Below, in pieces: positions 17,049 to 25,023 of a stretch of DNA of 49,324 nt. A model generated the notes under the pieces. It worked only from the letters and a program-made list of their open reading frames with translations. It was not told the origin of the DNA and did not search any database. Numbering within the stretch: position 1 is the stretch's first letter; each line of letters starts with the position of its first letter. This DNA is from Methylobacterium indicum (GTDB lineage: Bacteria > Pseudomonadota > Alphaproteobacteria > Rhizobiales > Beijerinckiaceae): assembly GCF_001043895.1 (NCBI RefSeq), contig NZ_JTHF01000012.1, forward strand, positions 1-49,324, read 5' to 3'. Both the position numbers and the translations under genes were made by a program.

Positions 17049-17078
17049 CCCCTCTCCCCGTCCGCGGGGAGAGGAGGG
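17049..17078. repeat. Solo GC-rich palindromic repeat
   Basis: CCTCTCCCCG and CGGGGAGAGG form a perfect 10-bp stem around TCCG. The same stem, with the same flanking TCC/GGG bases, forms each end of the 198-bp element inside cobG, so this is a stand-alone copy of that arm. Repeats of this type are scattered through many alphaproteobacterial genomes. Confidence 0.8.
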
Positions 17079-17176
17079 ACCCACGCTTTACTTTCGAAGC
17101 GCGATGCCTGACGCCATGGCGTCGGGTTGAGGCCGAACCTCGACTGTCGAAACCCCCAGCCCCGGAGGGCCATCCC

Positions 17177-17281
17177 ATGTCGGAGCCGGCGCCGCGGCCC
17201 TGGAGCGTGCAGGAGTTCTTCGCCGGGCGGGAAAACCGAGTTGACCGCGAAGAGTGGGTCAGCACGCGCCTGAGGATCTAG
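17177..17281 (+). pseudogene. Remnant resembling the start of an Uma2-family gene
   Basis: A 34-codon reading, MSEPAPRPWSVQEFFAGREN and onward, resembles the N-terminus of Uma2-family (DUF820) proteins, which typically read ...W(S/T)V-EFFAWQE followed by RYELV. After EFFA the similarity decays (DREEWV in place of RYELV) and the frame stops. Full members are about 180-200 residues, so only a stub could remain. The call depends on my recollection of the family N-terminus. It ends six bases before cobN. Confidence 0.4.
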
Positions 17282-17287
17282 AGGCCG

Positions 17288-20200
17288 ATGCACCTCCTCC
17301 GCGTCGATACGGTCTCCCTCGACGAGGGCGAGGCGGCGGTCGATCTGGGCCAGGCGCCCGGCGACATCGTCGCCCTCTCCTTCACCGATTCCGACCTCGC
17401 CGGGCTCGCCGGCGCCTATGCGTCGCTGTCCGGCGACTGGCCGAGCCTGCGGCTCGCCAAGATGGCGCAGCTGCGCCACCCCCTCTCCGTCGACCTCTAC
17501 GCCGACGCGGTGATCGCCCGGGCGCGCTTCGTGCTGGTGCGCTGCCTCGGCGGGATGGATTACTGGCGCTACGGCCTCGAGCGGCTGGCCGAGACCTGCC
17601 GGGCCCACGCCATCCCCTTCGTTGTGCTGCCGGGCTGCGACCGGCCCGATCCGCGGCTCGCCGCCATCTCGACCGTCGCGCCGGATCTGCGCGACGCCCT
17701 CGACGGCTATGTCCGGGCCGGCGGCGTGGAGAACCTGCGCGGCCTCCTGACCCGGATCGCCGCGGAGCTCGGCCGGCCGGTCGTCGCCGGGCTGCCCCGG
17801 GCGCTGCCGCGGGGATTCGCCTGGTGCCCGGGCTGCGGCCCGCTCGACGCGCTCGGCCCAGCCTCGCCCCTGCCCCGTGCCCTGGTCCTCGTCTACCGCT
17901 CGGCGATCCTCGGCGGCGACACGGCGCCGGCTGCCGCACTCGCCGCCGCCCTGTGGGAGCGGGGTCTTGCTCCCACCATCGTCGCCGTCGCGAGCCTGAA
18001 GGACCCGGAGGCGGTGGCGGTCGTGCGCGAGGCGGTGGCCGCGCACCGGCCCGCCGTGATCGTCGCCGCGACCGCCTTCTCGGCCCGGGATGAGGCCGGA
18101 TTCGTCCTCGACGCCGCCGATTGCCCGGTGATCCAGGCCTTCACGGTCGGCTCGGGCCGGGACGCCTGGGCGGCCTCCGCCCGCGGGCTCAACGCCGCCG
18201 ACCTCGCCATGCAGGTGGCCCTGCCGGAATTCGACGGGCGCCTCTCCGGTTTCCCGGTCTCCCACAAGGAGGAGGCGCCGGAGGTCGAGGGGTTTCGCGA
18301 GCGCCGGGCGGTGCCGGATTTCGCCGGCATTGCCGCCACCGCCGACCGGGCCGCCGCCTGGGCCCGCCTCGCCGGCATCCCGCGGGGGGAGCGCCGCCTC
18401 GCGCTCGTCCTCTCCGACTACCCGGCCCGGGGCGGCCGGGCCGGGTTCGCGGTCGGGCTCGACACGCCCGCGAGCACGAGGGCCATCCTCGACCTGCTCC
18501 GCCGCGAGGGCTACGCCGTCTCTGACATTCCCGAGCCCGACGCCTTGATGCGCCGCCTCACCGAGGACGCGCCGGGCCTCGCGGTGCCGCTTCCCGCCTA
18601 CGAGGCCTGGCGCGCCCGGTTGCCGGAGGGAGCGCGCGCGGCGCTCGCCGCGGAATGGGGCGAACCCGCCGACGATTCGGCCTGCCGGGACGGCGCCTTC
18701 CGGTTCCGGGCGGTGCGGGCCGGCCGCGTGCTGGTGGCGCTCCAGCCCGACCGGGGCCACAAGGGCGACCGGAAGGACGGCTACCACGATCCCGACGCGG
18801 TGCCCTGTCACGCCTATCTGGCGTTCCACCTCGCCCTGCGCGCCGAGGCGGATGCCCTGATCCATCTCGGCACCCACGGCACCACCGAGTGGCTGCCCGG
18901 CAAGGCGGCGGCACTCTCGCCCGCCTGCTGGCCGGCCCTCGCGGTCGGGGCGCTGCCGGTGGTCTACCCGTTCATCGTCGACGATCCCGGCGAGGCGGCC
19001 CCGGCCAAGCGCCGCATCGGCGCCGTCACGATCGGCCACCTGCCGCCCGAAACCGCCGCCGCCGGGCTCGACCCCGAGGCCGCGACCTTGCGCGAACTGG
19101 TGGAAGAGTATTCCGCCGCCACCGTGCTCGATCCGCGCCGCGCCACCTTGATCGCCCGCGGGATCCTGGAGCGGGCCGGGGATGCGGGGCTGCTTGCGGC
19201 GGCCGGCATCGACCGCGACACCCCGATGCCCGACGCGCTGGCCGCCCTCGACGCGCATCTGTGCGACCTCGCCGAGGTGACGATGCGCGACGGGCTGCAT
19301 GTCTTTGGCGAGGCGCCGGAGGCCCATCCCGATTGCGGCCCGGCCGAGCGGGCGGGACTGCTCGCAGCCCTCGACGGGCGCTTCGTGCCGCCGGGCCCCG
19401 CCGGCTCGCCGGCCCGCGGCCGGGCCGACGTGCTGCCGACGGGGCGCAACCTCGCGACCCTCGATCCCCGTGCCCTTCCGACCCGGGCCGCCACGATGCT
19501 CGGCGACAAGGCCGCGACGGAGGTGGTGCGGCGCTATCTCCAGGACGAGGGCGAGTACCCGGCTCGCCTCGTCATGGACCTGTGGGCGTCCCCGACCTTG
19601 CGCACCGGCGGCGAGGACGTGGCGCAGGCGCTCGCGCTGATGGGCGTGCGCCCGACCTGGGACCATGCCTCGACCCGGGTGACCGGATTCGAGGTGCTGC
19701 CCCTCGCCCTTCTCGACCGGCCGCGGATCGACGTGACGGTGCGGGTATCCGGCGCCTTCCGCGACACCTTTCCCGACACCCTGGCGCTCCTCGACCGGGC
19801 CGCCCGGGCGGTCGCCTCCCGCGAGGAGGAGGACGCCGACAACCCGCTCGCCGCGGCCCGCCGCCGGGGCGAGGCGCCGGCCCGGGTCTTCGGCGCCGCG
19901 CCCGGCCGCTACGGTGCCGGCACCGCGTCCCTCGCCCTCGACGGCCAGTGGTCCGGGCGCGGCGACCTCGCCCGGGCCTACCTCGACGCCACCGCGGAGG
20001 CGACGGGGGCGGAGGACGCCGATTTCGCCGCCCGGGTGGCGGCGGCGGACGCCTACCTGCACGCCTTCGACGTCGCCGAGCGCGACCTTCTCGACGGCGA
20101 TGCCGGCGCCGACGCGATGGGCGGCTTCTCCGCCGCCGCGGTCTCGCTCGGGGCGGCGCCGGCCCTCTACAGCCTCGATACCAGCCGGCCCGAGGCACCG

Positions 20201-20554
20201 AAGGCCCGCACCGCCCGCGAGGACGTCGCCCGCCTGGTGCGCGGACGCCTCGCCCATCCGCGCTGGATCGCCGCGCAGCTCCGCCACGGCTGGCGCGGCG
20301 CGCAGGAACTGGCGCAGGGGTTGGACGCCGTGTTCGTCATGGCCGCCGCCACCGACGCGGTCGCGGATGCCGAGCTCGACCGGCTCTACGACGCCTATCT
20401 CGGCGATCCGGAGGTGCTGGCTGCGATCGAGACGGCCAATCCCGGCGTCGCCGCGGCGCTTAAGTCCCGCTTCGCCGCGCTACGCGACCGGGGCCTGTGG
20501 CGCAGCCGGCGCAACTCGCTTGCCGCCCTGGAGCCGCGCGAGGCCGCCGAATGA
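17288..20554 (+). CDS. cobN: Aerobic cobaltochelatase large subunit CobN
   Basis: CobN binds hydrogenobyrinic acid a,c-diamide and, with the CobS-CobT ATPase, inserts cobalt at the cost of ATP. The 1088-residue protein shows the CobN/magnesium chelatase H-type pattern: FVLVRCLGGMDYWRYG near residue 80, FPVSHKEEAPEVEG, LQPDRGHKGDRKDGYHDPD, HLGTHGTTEWLPGKA, LPTGRNLATLDPRALPT and LALMGVRPTWD. It is somewhat shorter than the Pseudomonas denitrificans protein. AGAGG precedes the start. The stop overlaps cobG (ATGA). cobS and cobT are not in the window. Confidence 0.97.
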   Translation: MHLLRVDTVSLDEGEAAVDLGQAPGDIVALSFTDSDLAGLAGAYASLSGDWPSLRLAKMAQLRHPLSVDLYADAVIARARFVLVRCLGGMDYWRYGLERLAETCRAHAIPFVVLPGCDRPDPRLAAISTVAPDLRDALDGYVRAGGVENLRGLLTRIAAELGRPVVAGLPRALPRGFAWCPGCGPLDALGPASPLPRALVLVYRSAILGGDTAPAAALAAALWERGLAPTIVAVASLKDPEAVAVVREAVAAHRPAVIVAATAFSARDEAGFVLDAADCPVIQAFTVGSGRDAWAASARGLNAADLAMQVALPEFDGRLSGFPVSHKEEAPEVEGFRERRAVPDFAGIAATADRAAAWARLAGIPRGERRLALVLSDYPARGGRAGFAVGLDTPASTRAILDLLRREGYAVSDIPEPDALMRRLTEDAPGLAVPLPAYEAWRARLPEGARAALAAEWGEPADDSACRDGAFRFRAVRAGRVLVALQPDRGHKGDRKDGYHDPDAVPCHAYLAFHLALRAEADALIHLGTHGTTEWLPGKAAALSPACWPALAVGALPVVYPFIVDDPGEAAPAKRRIGAVTIGHLPPETAAAGLDPEAATLRELVEEYSAATVLDPRRATLIARGILERAGDAGLLAAAGIDRDTPMPDALAALDAHLCDLAEVTMRDGLHVFGEAPEAHPDCGPAERAGLLAALDGRFVPPGPAGSPARGRADVLPTGRNLATLDPRALPTRAATMLGDKAATEVVRRYLQDEGEYPARLVMDLWASPTLRTGGEDVAQALALMGVRPTWDHASTRVTGFEVLPLALLDRPRIDVTVRVSGAFRDTFPDTLALLDRAARAVASREEEDADNPLAAARRRGEAPARVFGAAPGRYGAGTASLALDGQWSGRGDLARAYLDATAEATGAEDADFAARVAAADAYLHAFDVAERDLLDGDAGADAMGGFSAAAVSLGAAPALYSLDTSRPEAPKARTAREDVARLVRGRLAHPRWIAAQLRHGWRGAQELAQGLDAVFVMAAATDAVADAELDRLYDAYLGDPEVLAAIETANPGVAAALKSRFAALRDRGLWRSRRNSLAALEPREAAE

Positions 20555-22095
20555 GCGTCGATCCCGCTCCCCGCCGCGGCTGGTGCCCCGGCCTCGCCCG
20601 GCCGATGCCGACCGGCGACGGGCTCCTCGTCCGCCTCCACCCGGTCTCCGGCCGGCTCTCGGCCAGGCAGGTTCGCGCGGCGGCTCGCGCGGCCCGCGAG
20701 GGCGGCAACGGCCTCCTCGACGTGACGGCGCGGGGCAACCTGCAGATCCGCGGCGTGACCGTGGAGAGCCACGGACACGTGGTCGACATCCTCGCGGAAG
20801 CGGGCCTTGGCGACGCGCGCCACGACGGCGGCCCGCAGCGCCTGACCCTCGACGCGCCGCTCGCGGGGGCGGATGTCCTCGCCGTCGTCGCGGCCGTGGA
20901 GGCGATCGGCCGCGAGGTCGCGGGGCTGCCGGCCAAGACCCTGGTGGCGGTGGAGGACGCGGCCGGCGGGCTCGGGCCGGTCGAGGCGGATGTCTGGGTG
21001 CGGGTGGCACCCGACGCAGAGGGCCGCCTCACCTCGATGTCGCCGTATCGGGCGCGAGTTCTCTCCTCTCCCCGCGGGCGGGGAGAGGGCTTCACCCCCC
21101 TCGTCGGGGGTGAAGCGAGCGCAGGCGCAGCCGAAGCGGGGGTGAGGGGGTCTCGACGCGTGAGACTCCTCCGGAGATACCCCCTCACCATCGGCTGCCG
21201 CCTCGTTTCGCCCCCGACGAAGGGGACGAAACCCTCTCCCCGCCCGCGGGGAGAGGAGATGCGCACCGGGCGGCGAGCGGTGTCGGAAGGCGCCGAAGAC
21301 ACACTTTTTCCGGCGCTCCAACTCGCCATCGCAACCCCGGCCGCCCCGCTCTGGCTCGCGCCGATGCCGGGCCCCGCCGCGCTCGCCATCTTACGCACGC
21401 TCCTGCTCGGCCTCGCCGCCTCGGGCGCCCGCCGGATGCGCGCGCTTCCCGACGCGGAGCGCGACGCCCTGCTCGACGGCCTTCCCCGGGGCGATGCGCC
21501 GCCGGCCGGCACCGTGCCTCCCGCCGGCCTGCACGGCCGCACGCTCCTCGCCGAACTGCCCTTCGGCCGCGGCGAGGCTGCCCTCCTCGACCGCCTCGCG
21601 GGGTGGAGCGAGCTTTACGGGGACGGCCACCTCGCCCTCACGCCGAGCCGGGGCATCGCCCTGACGGCGCGGGACGAATCCAGTGCCGCGCGTTTGCGCG
21701 ACGAGGCCGCGTCCGCCGGCCTGATCGTCGATCCCGCCGACCCGCGCCGCGCCGTGGCCGCCTGCCCCGGTGCGCCGGCCTGCGCGTCGGGCGGTACTCC
21801 GGCGCAGGGCGACGCGCCCCGCCTCGCCGCCGCCTTCGCGGCCTTCTCCCGGGAGGGCGCCACGGCCCACGTCTCCGGCTGCCCGAAGGGCTGCGCCCAT
21901 CCTGGCCCCGCGACGCTGACCCTGGTCGGGCGGCCCGACGGGCGCTACGGGGTGGTGCTGGACGGCCAGGCCGGAACCGACACCGATCGCGTCCTGACTT
22001 TCGGTGCCGTGCTGGAGCGGCTAGAGAGCCTTCGCGATTTGTCCAGCCCATGGGCCGAGACCGGCCTCAGAGACGCCTTCCGGGAGCCCGCATGA
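20551..22095 (+). CDS. cobG: Precorrin-3B synthase CobG with an in-frame palindromic insert
   Basis: CobG is the oxygen-dependent enzyme that hydroxylates precorrin-3A and forms the gamma-lactone of precorrin-3B; it carries a 4Fe-4S cluster and is related to sulfite/nitrite reductases. The 514-residue product has the ferredoxin-like half (RGWCPGLARPM, LLDVTARGNLQIRGV) and the cluster-binding cysteines C405 and C411 (CPGAPAC) and C444 and C448 (GCPKGC), spaced CX5C and CX3C as expected. Residues about 171-237 (SSPRGRGEGFTPLVGGEAS and onward) are encoded by a palindromic repeat element of exactly 66 codons without a stop. This makes the protein longer than usual for the family. The insert falls between the two half-domains, so activity may be kept. 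Confidence 0.93.
   Translation: MSVDPAPRRGWCPGLARPMPTGDGLLVRLHPVSGRLSARQVRAAARAAREGGNGLLDVTARGNLQIRGVTVESHGHVVDILAEAGLGDARHDGGPQRLTLDAPLAGADVLAVVAAVEAIGREVAGLPAKTLVAVEDAAGGLGPVEADVWVRVAPDAEGRLTSMSPYRARVLSSPRGRGEGFTPLVGGEASAGAAEAGVRGSRRVRLLRRYPLTIGCRLVSPPTKGTKPSPRPRGEEMRTGRRAVSEGAEDTLFPALQLAIATPAAPLWLAPMPGPAALAILRTLLLGLAASGARRMRALPDAERDALLDGLPRGDAPPAGTVPPAGLHGRTLLAELPFGRGEAALLDRLAGWSELYGDGHLALTPSRGIALTARDESSAARLRDEAASAGLIVDPADPRRAVAACPGAPACASGGTPAQGDAPRLAAAFAAFSREGATAHVSGCPKGCAHPGPATLTLVGRPDGRYGVVLDGQAGTDTDRVLTFGAVLERLESLRDLSSPWAETGLRDAFREPA
21062..21259. repeat. 198-bp palindromic element inside cobG
   Basis: The two 58-bp ends (21062-21119 and 21202-21259) are inverted copies differing at six positions, all transitions. 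Each end contains its own hairpin (CCTCTCCCCG / CGGGGAGAGG). The symmetry continues inward (GCAGCCGA with TCGGCTGC; GGTGAGGGGG with CCCCCTCACC), so the whole unit can fold into one long hairpin. The length is 66 codons and the frame used by cobG is open through it. No clear target duplication is visible, and no transposase is encoded. Confidence 0.9.
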
Positions 22096-22724
22096 ACCCG
22101 CGCCTCGACTACATCCGCGACGGCGCCGCCATCTACGCGCGCTCCTTCGCGATGATCCGCGCCGAAGCCGACCTTGCGCGCTTTCACGGCGCCGCCGAGC
22201 GGGTGGCGGTGCGGATGATCCATGCCTGCGGCATGACCGATCTCCCGGCCGACATCGACCTGTCGCCGGATTTCGCCGAGGCCGCCGAGGGCGCCTTGCG
22301 CCGCGGCGCCCCGATCCTGTGCGACGTCCGCATGGTCGCCGACGGCGTCACCCGATCCCGCCTGCCGGCCGGCAACGAGGTGATCTGCACCCTCTCCGAC
22401 CCGCGGGTGCCGGAACTGGCAAAGACCCTCGACACGACCCGGAGCGCCGCCGCGATGGAATTGTGGCGCGACCGGCTCGCCGGCTCGATCGTCGCCGTCG
22501 GCAACGCCCCGACCGCGCTGTTCCGCCTGCTCGAGATGCTGGACGAGGGCGTGGCGCCGCCGGCCGCGGTGATCGGCATCCCGGTCGGCTTCGTCGGTGC
22601 CGCGGAATCGAAGGACGCGCTCGCGGCGGACGGGCGCGTGCCGTTCCTGGTGGTGCGCGGCCGGCGCGGCGGCAGCGCCATGGCGGCGGCGGCCGTCAAC
22701 GCGCTCGCCAACGAGGTCGAGTGA
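22092..22724 (+). CDS. cobH: Precorrin-8X methylmutase
   Basis: CobH moves the methyl group from C11 to C12 of precorrin-8X to give hydrogenobyrinic acid. The 210-residue protein has the catalytic histidine in VRMIHACGMTD (H44), then GAPILCDVRMVADGVTRSRL and VIGIPVGFVGAAESKDAL, all family hallmarks. It overlaps cobG by four bases and cobI by one base (TGATG). Length and motifs are normal. Confidence 0.97.
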   Translation: MNPRLDYIRDGAAIYARSFAMIRAEADLARFHGAAERVAVRMIHACGMTDLPADIDLSPDFAEAAEGALRRGAPILCDVRMVADGVTRSRLPAGNEVICTLSDPRVPELAKTLDTTRSAAAMELWRDRLAGSIVAVGNAPTALFRLLEMLDEGVAPPAAVIGIPVGFVGAAESKDALAADGRVPFLVVRGRRGGSAMAAAAVNALANEVE

Positions 22725-23515
22725 TGGACGGCCCGTCCGATTTCCTCAAGGCCGACCCGGCCGAGATCCCCTCCGCCCCGACCGGCGCGGTCACCGGCAC
22801 GCTCTACGGCGTCGGCATGGGGCCGGGCGACCCGGATTACCTCACCGTGCGGGCGGTGCGGGTGCTGGAGCGCGCCCACCACCTCGTGCATTTCTGCAAG
22901 GCGGGCAAGCGCGGCAACGCCCGCACCATCGCCGACGCGGTGGTGCGGGACGCCGCACGCGAATGGCCGCTGCCCTACCCCTACACCACCGAGTTGCATC
23001 CCGAGGACCCGGCCTACGTGGCCGCGCTCGCCGCGTTCTACGACGAGGCGGCGACCCGCCTCGCCGAGGTGCTGGGGGCCGGCCGCGACGTGGCGATCCT
23101 GTCGGAGGGCGATCCCTTCTTCTACGGCTCGTTCATGCATCTGTGGCGCCGCCTGAAGGACCGCTTCCCGGTCGAGGTGGTGCCGGGCGTCACCGGCATG
23201 TCGGGCTGCTGGACCCGGGCCAACACCCCGATCACCTGGGGCGACGACGTGCTGACGGTGCTGCCTGCCACCCTGCCGCACGCGACGCTGGTGGCGCGCC
23301 TCAAGACCACCGACGCCGCCGTGGTGATGAAGCTCGGCCGCCACCTGCCCAAGGTGCGCGCGGCTTTGGCCGAGGCCGGGCTGATCGGCCGTGCGGTCTA
23401 TGTCGAGCGCGGCACCATGGCGGGCGAGAGCGTGACGCCGCTGGCCGAGAAGCCGGACGACACCGCGCCCTATTTCTCGATGGTGCTGGTGCCGGGCGAG
23501 GGCCGCCGGCCGTGA
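22724..23515 (+). CDS. cobI: Precorrin-2 C20-methyltransferase
   Basis: CobI adds a methyl group from S-adenosylmethionine to C20 of precorrin-2, giving precorrin-3A, the substrate of CobG. The 263-residue product has an N-terminal extension of about 25 residues, then the corrin methyltransferase motif LYGVGMGPGDPDYLTVRAVR, LSEGDPFFYGSFMHLW and VVPGVTGMSGCWTRA. The last of these is typical of CobI/CbiL. It is coupled to cobH and cobJ by overlapping stop and start codons. Confidence 0.96.
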   Translation: MDGPSDFLKADPAEIPSAPTGAVTGTLYGVGMGPGDPDYLTVRAVRVLERAHHLVHFCKAGKRGNARTIADAVVRDAAREWPLPYPYTTELHPEDPAYVAALAAFYDEAATRLAEVLGAGRDVAILSEGDPFFYGSFMHLWRRLKDRFPVEVVPGVTGMSGCWTRANTPITWGDDVLTVLPATLPHATLVARLKTTDAAVVMKLGRHLPKVRAALAEAGLIGRAVYVERGTMAGESVTPLAEKPDDTAPYFSMVLVPGEGRRP

Positions 23516-24267
23516 GCGGGTCCGTCACGGTGATCGGCCTCGGGCCCGGCGATCCGCGCTACCTCACGCCCGCCGCGCAGGCGGCGCTCGATGCGGCGCA
23601 GGACCTCATCGGCTACTTTCCCTACGTCGCCCGGGTGCCGGAGCGGCCGGGCCTGACGCGTCATGCCAGCGACAACCGGGTCGAGGTCGACCGGGCCCGC
23701 CACGCCCTCGCACTCGCCGCCGCCGGCCGGCGGGTCGCCGTGGTGTCGGGGGGCGATCCGGGCGTCTTCGCCATGGCGGCGGCTTTGTTCGAGGCGCTGG
23801 AGGCCGGCGATCCGGCCTGGCGCGCGCTGTCCATCACGGTCGAGCCCGGCATCACCGCGATGCTGGCGGCGGCGGCGCGGATCGGCGCGCCGCTCGGCGG
23901 CGATTTCTGCGCCCTCTCGCTGTCGGACAACCTGAAGCCCTGGGAGGTCATCACCGCGCGGCTGAACGCGGTACTGGCCGCCGATCTGGTGATCGCGCTC
24001 TACAACCCGATCTCGCGGGCCCGGCCCTGGCAGCTCGGCGTGGCCCTCGGCCTTGCCGCCGAGCACCGCGCACCCGAAACCCCGGTGATCCTCGCCCGCG
24101 CCGTCGGCCGGCCCGACGAGGCGATCCGCATCCTGACGCTGGCCCAGGCGCGGGCGGCGGAGGCCGACATGGCGACGCTGGTGATGATCGGCGCGAGCGC
24201 GACCCGGCTGATCCCGCGGGAGGGGCAGGCCCCCTTCGTCTACACCCCGCGCTCGGTCGCCCGATGA
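23512..24267 (+). CDS. cobJ: Precorrin-3B C17-methyltransferase
   Basis: CobJ methylates C17 and carries out ring contraction of precorrin-3B to precorrin-4. The 251-residue protein starts at a GTG that shares GTGA with the cobI stop. It contains VTVIGLGPGDPRYLTP, DLIGYFPYVARVP, VSGGDPGVFAMAAALFE and LSDNLKPWEVI, and ALYNPISRARPWQL, all CobJ/CbiH hallmarks. Its last 28 bases overlap the end of cobK, which is read from the other strand. The overlap is tail to tail. Confidence 0.96.
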   Translation: MSGSVTVIGLGPGDPRYLTPAAQAALDAAQDLIGYFPYVARVPERPGLTRHASDNRVEVDRARHALALAAAGRRVAVVSGGDPGVFAMAAALFEALEAGDPAWRALSITVEPGITAMLAAAARIGAPLGGDFCALSLSDNLKPWEVITARLNAVLAADLVIALYNPISRARPWQLGVALGLAAEHRAPETPVILARAVGRPDEAIRILTLAQARAAEADMATLVMIGASATRLIPREGQAPFVYTPRSVAR

Positions 24268-24995
24268 GCGTCGAGCCAGGCCAGCACGTCGTCGATCCGC
24301 GAGACCTGCGCCACCTCCGGCAGCGCGGGCTGGCGCACGATGACCACCGGCAGACCCAAGGCCCGGGCCGCTTCGATCTTGCCGTAGGTCGCCGCCCCGC
24401 CGGAATTCTTCGTCGCCAGGACCTCGACGCCGTGGGCGCGCATCAGGGCGGCCTCGTCCGCGGCGCCGAAGGGCCCGCGGGCCTCGATCGGCGTCACGTC
24501 GATCCCCGGCAGCGCATCGCCGACCGGCTCGATGGTGCGCACGAGGTAGCGGTGCTGGGGCGCGGCCGCGAAGGCGGCGAGTTCGAGGCGCCCGACCGTC
24601 AGGAAAACCCTTTTCGGCACCTCGCCGAGCGCCGGCACGGCCTGCGCCACGGAATCGACCTCGCGCCAGTCGTCGCCGGGCGCGCGGGTCCAGGCCGGGC
24701 GCCGCACGGCGAGGAGCGGCACGCCGGCCGCACGGCTCGCCGCCGCGGCATTGCGCGAGATGAGTCTGGCGAAGGGATGGGTGGCATCGATCAACGCCGC
24801 GATGCGGTGCTCGCGGAGATAGGCTGCCAGCCCTTCCGCTCCGCCGAAGCCGCCGATGCGGGTGCGCACCGGCAGGGCCAGCGGCGCCGTGGTGCGCCCG
24901 GCGAGCGACAGGGTGACGTCGTGGTCCGGCCGGTCGGCGAGCCGCCGCACCAGAGCGGCGGCCTCGGTGGTGCCGCCCAGGATGAGGATGCGCAT
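24240..24995 (-). CDS. cobK: Precorrin-6A reductase
   Basis: CobK reduces the C18-C19 double bond of precorrin-6A with NADPH, giving precorrin-6B. The 251-residue product begins MRILILGGTTEAAALVRRL, followed by AALIDATHPFARLISRNA, RVFLTVGRLELAAF and VEVLATKNSGGAATYGKIEAA, which are family signatures. It is the only gene of the central run read from the reverse strand, tail-to-tail with cobJ and head-to-head with cobL. With only 28 bases to the preferred cobL start, its promoter must lie inside cobL. It has an AAGG-type ribosome site there. Confidence 0.95.
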   Translation of the reverse strand: MRILILGGTTEAAALVRRLADRPDHDVTLSLAGRTTAPLALPVRTRIGGFGGAEGLAAYLREHRIAALIDATHPFARLISRNAAAASRAAGVPLLAVRRPAWTRAPGDDWREVDSVAQAVPALGEVPKRVFLTVGRLELAAFAAAPQHRYLVRTIEPVGDALPGIDVTPIEARGPFGAADEAALMRAHGVEVLATKNSGGAATYGKIEAARALGLPVVIVRQPALPEVAQVSRIDDVLAWLDAHRATERGV

Positions 24996-25023
24996 GGCCG
25001 CCTTGTCGCCTGAGGTCGCCGCC

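Noticed and set aside
16862..20287. A 1141-codon reverse reading opposite cobN
   Set aside because: Its composition is that of an antisense shadow (Arg, Gly, Glu, His), with no domain motif, while cobN has many family motifs.
24856..24993. Upstream in-frame extension of cobL
   Set aside because: Arg/Ser-rich residues antisense to cobK; the GTG at 25024 places the conserved start of CobL correctly.
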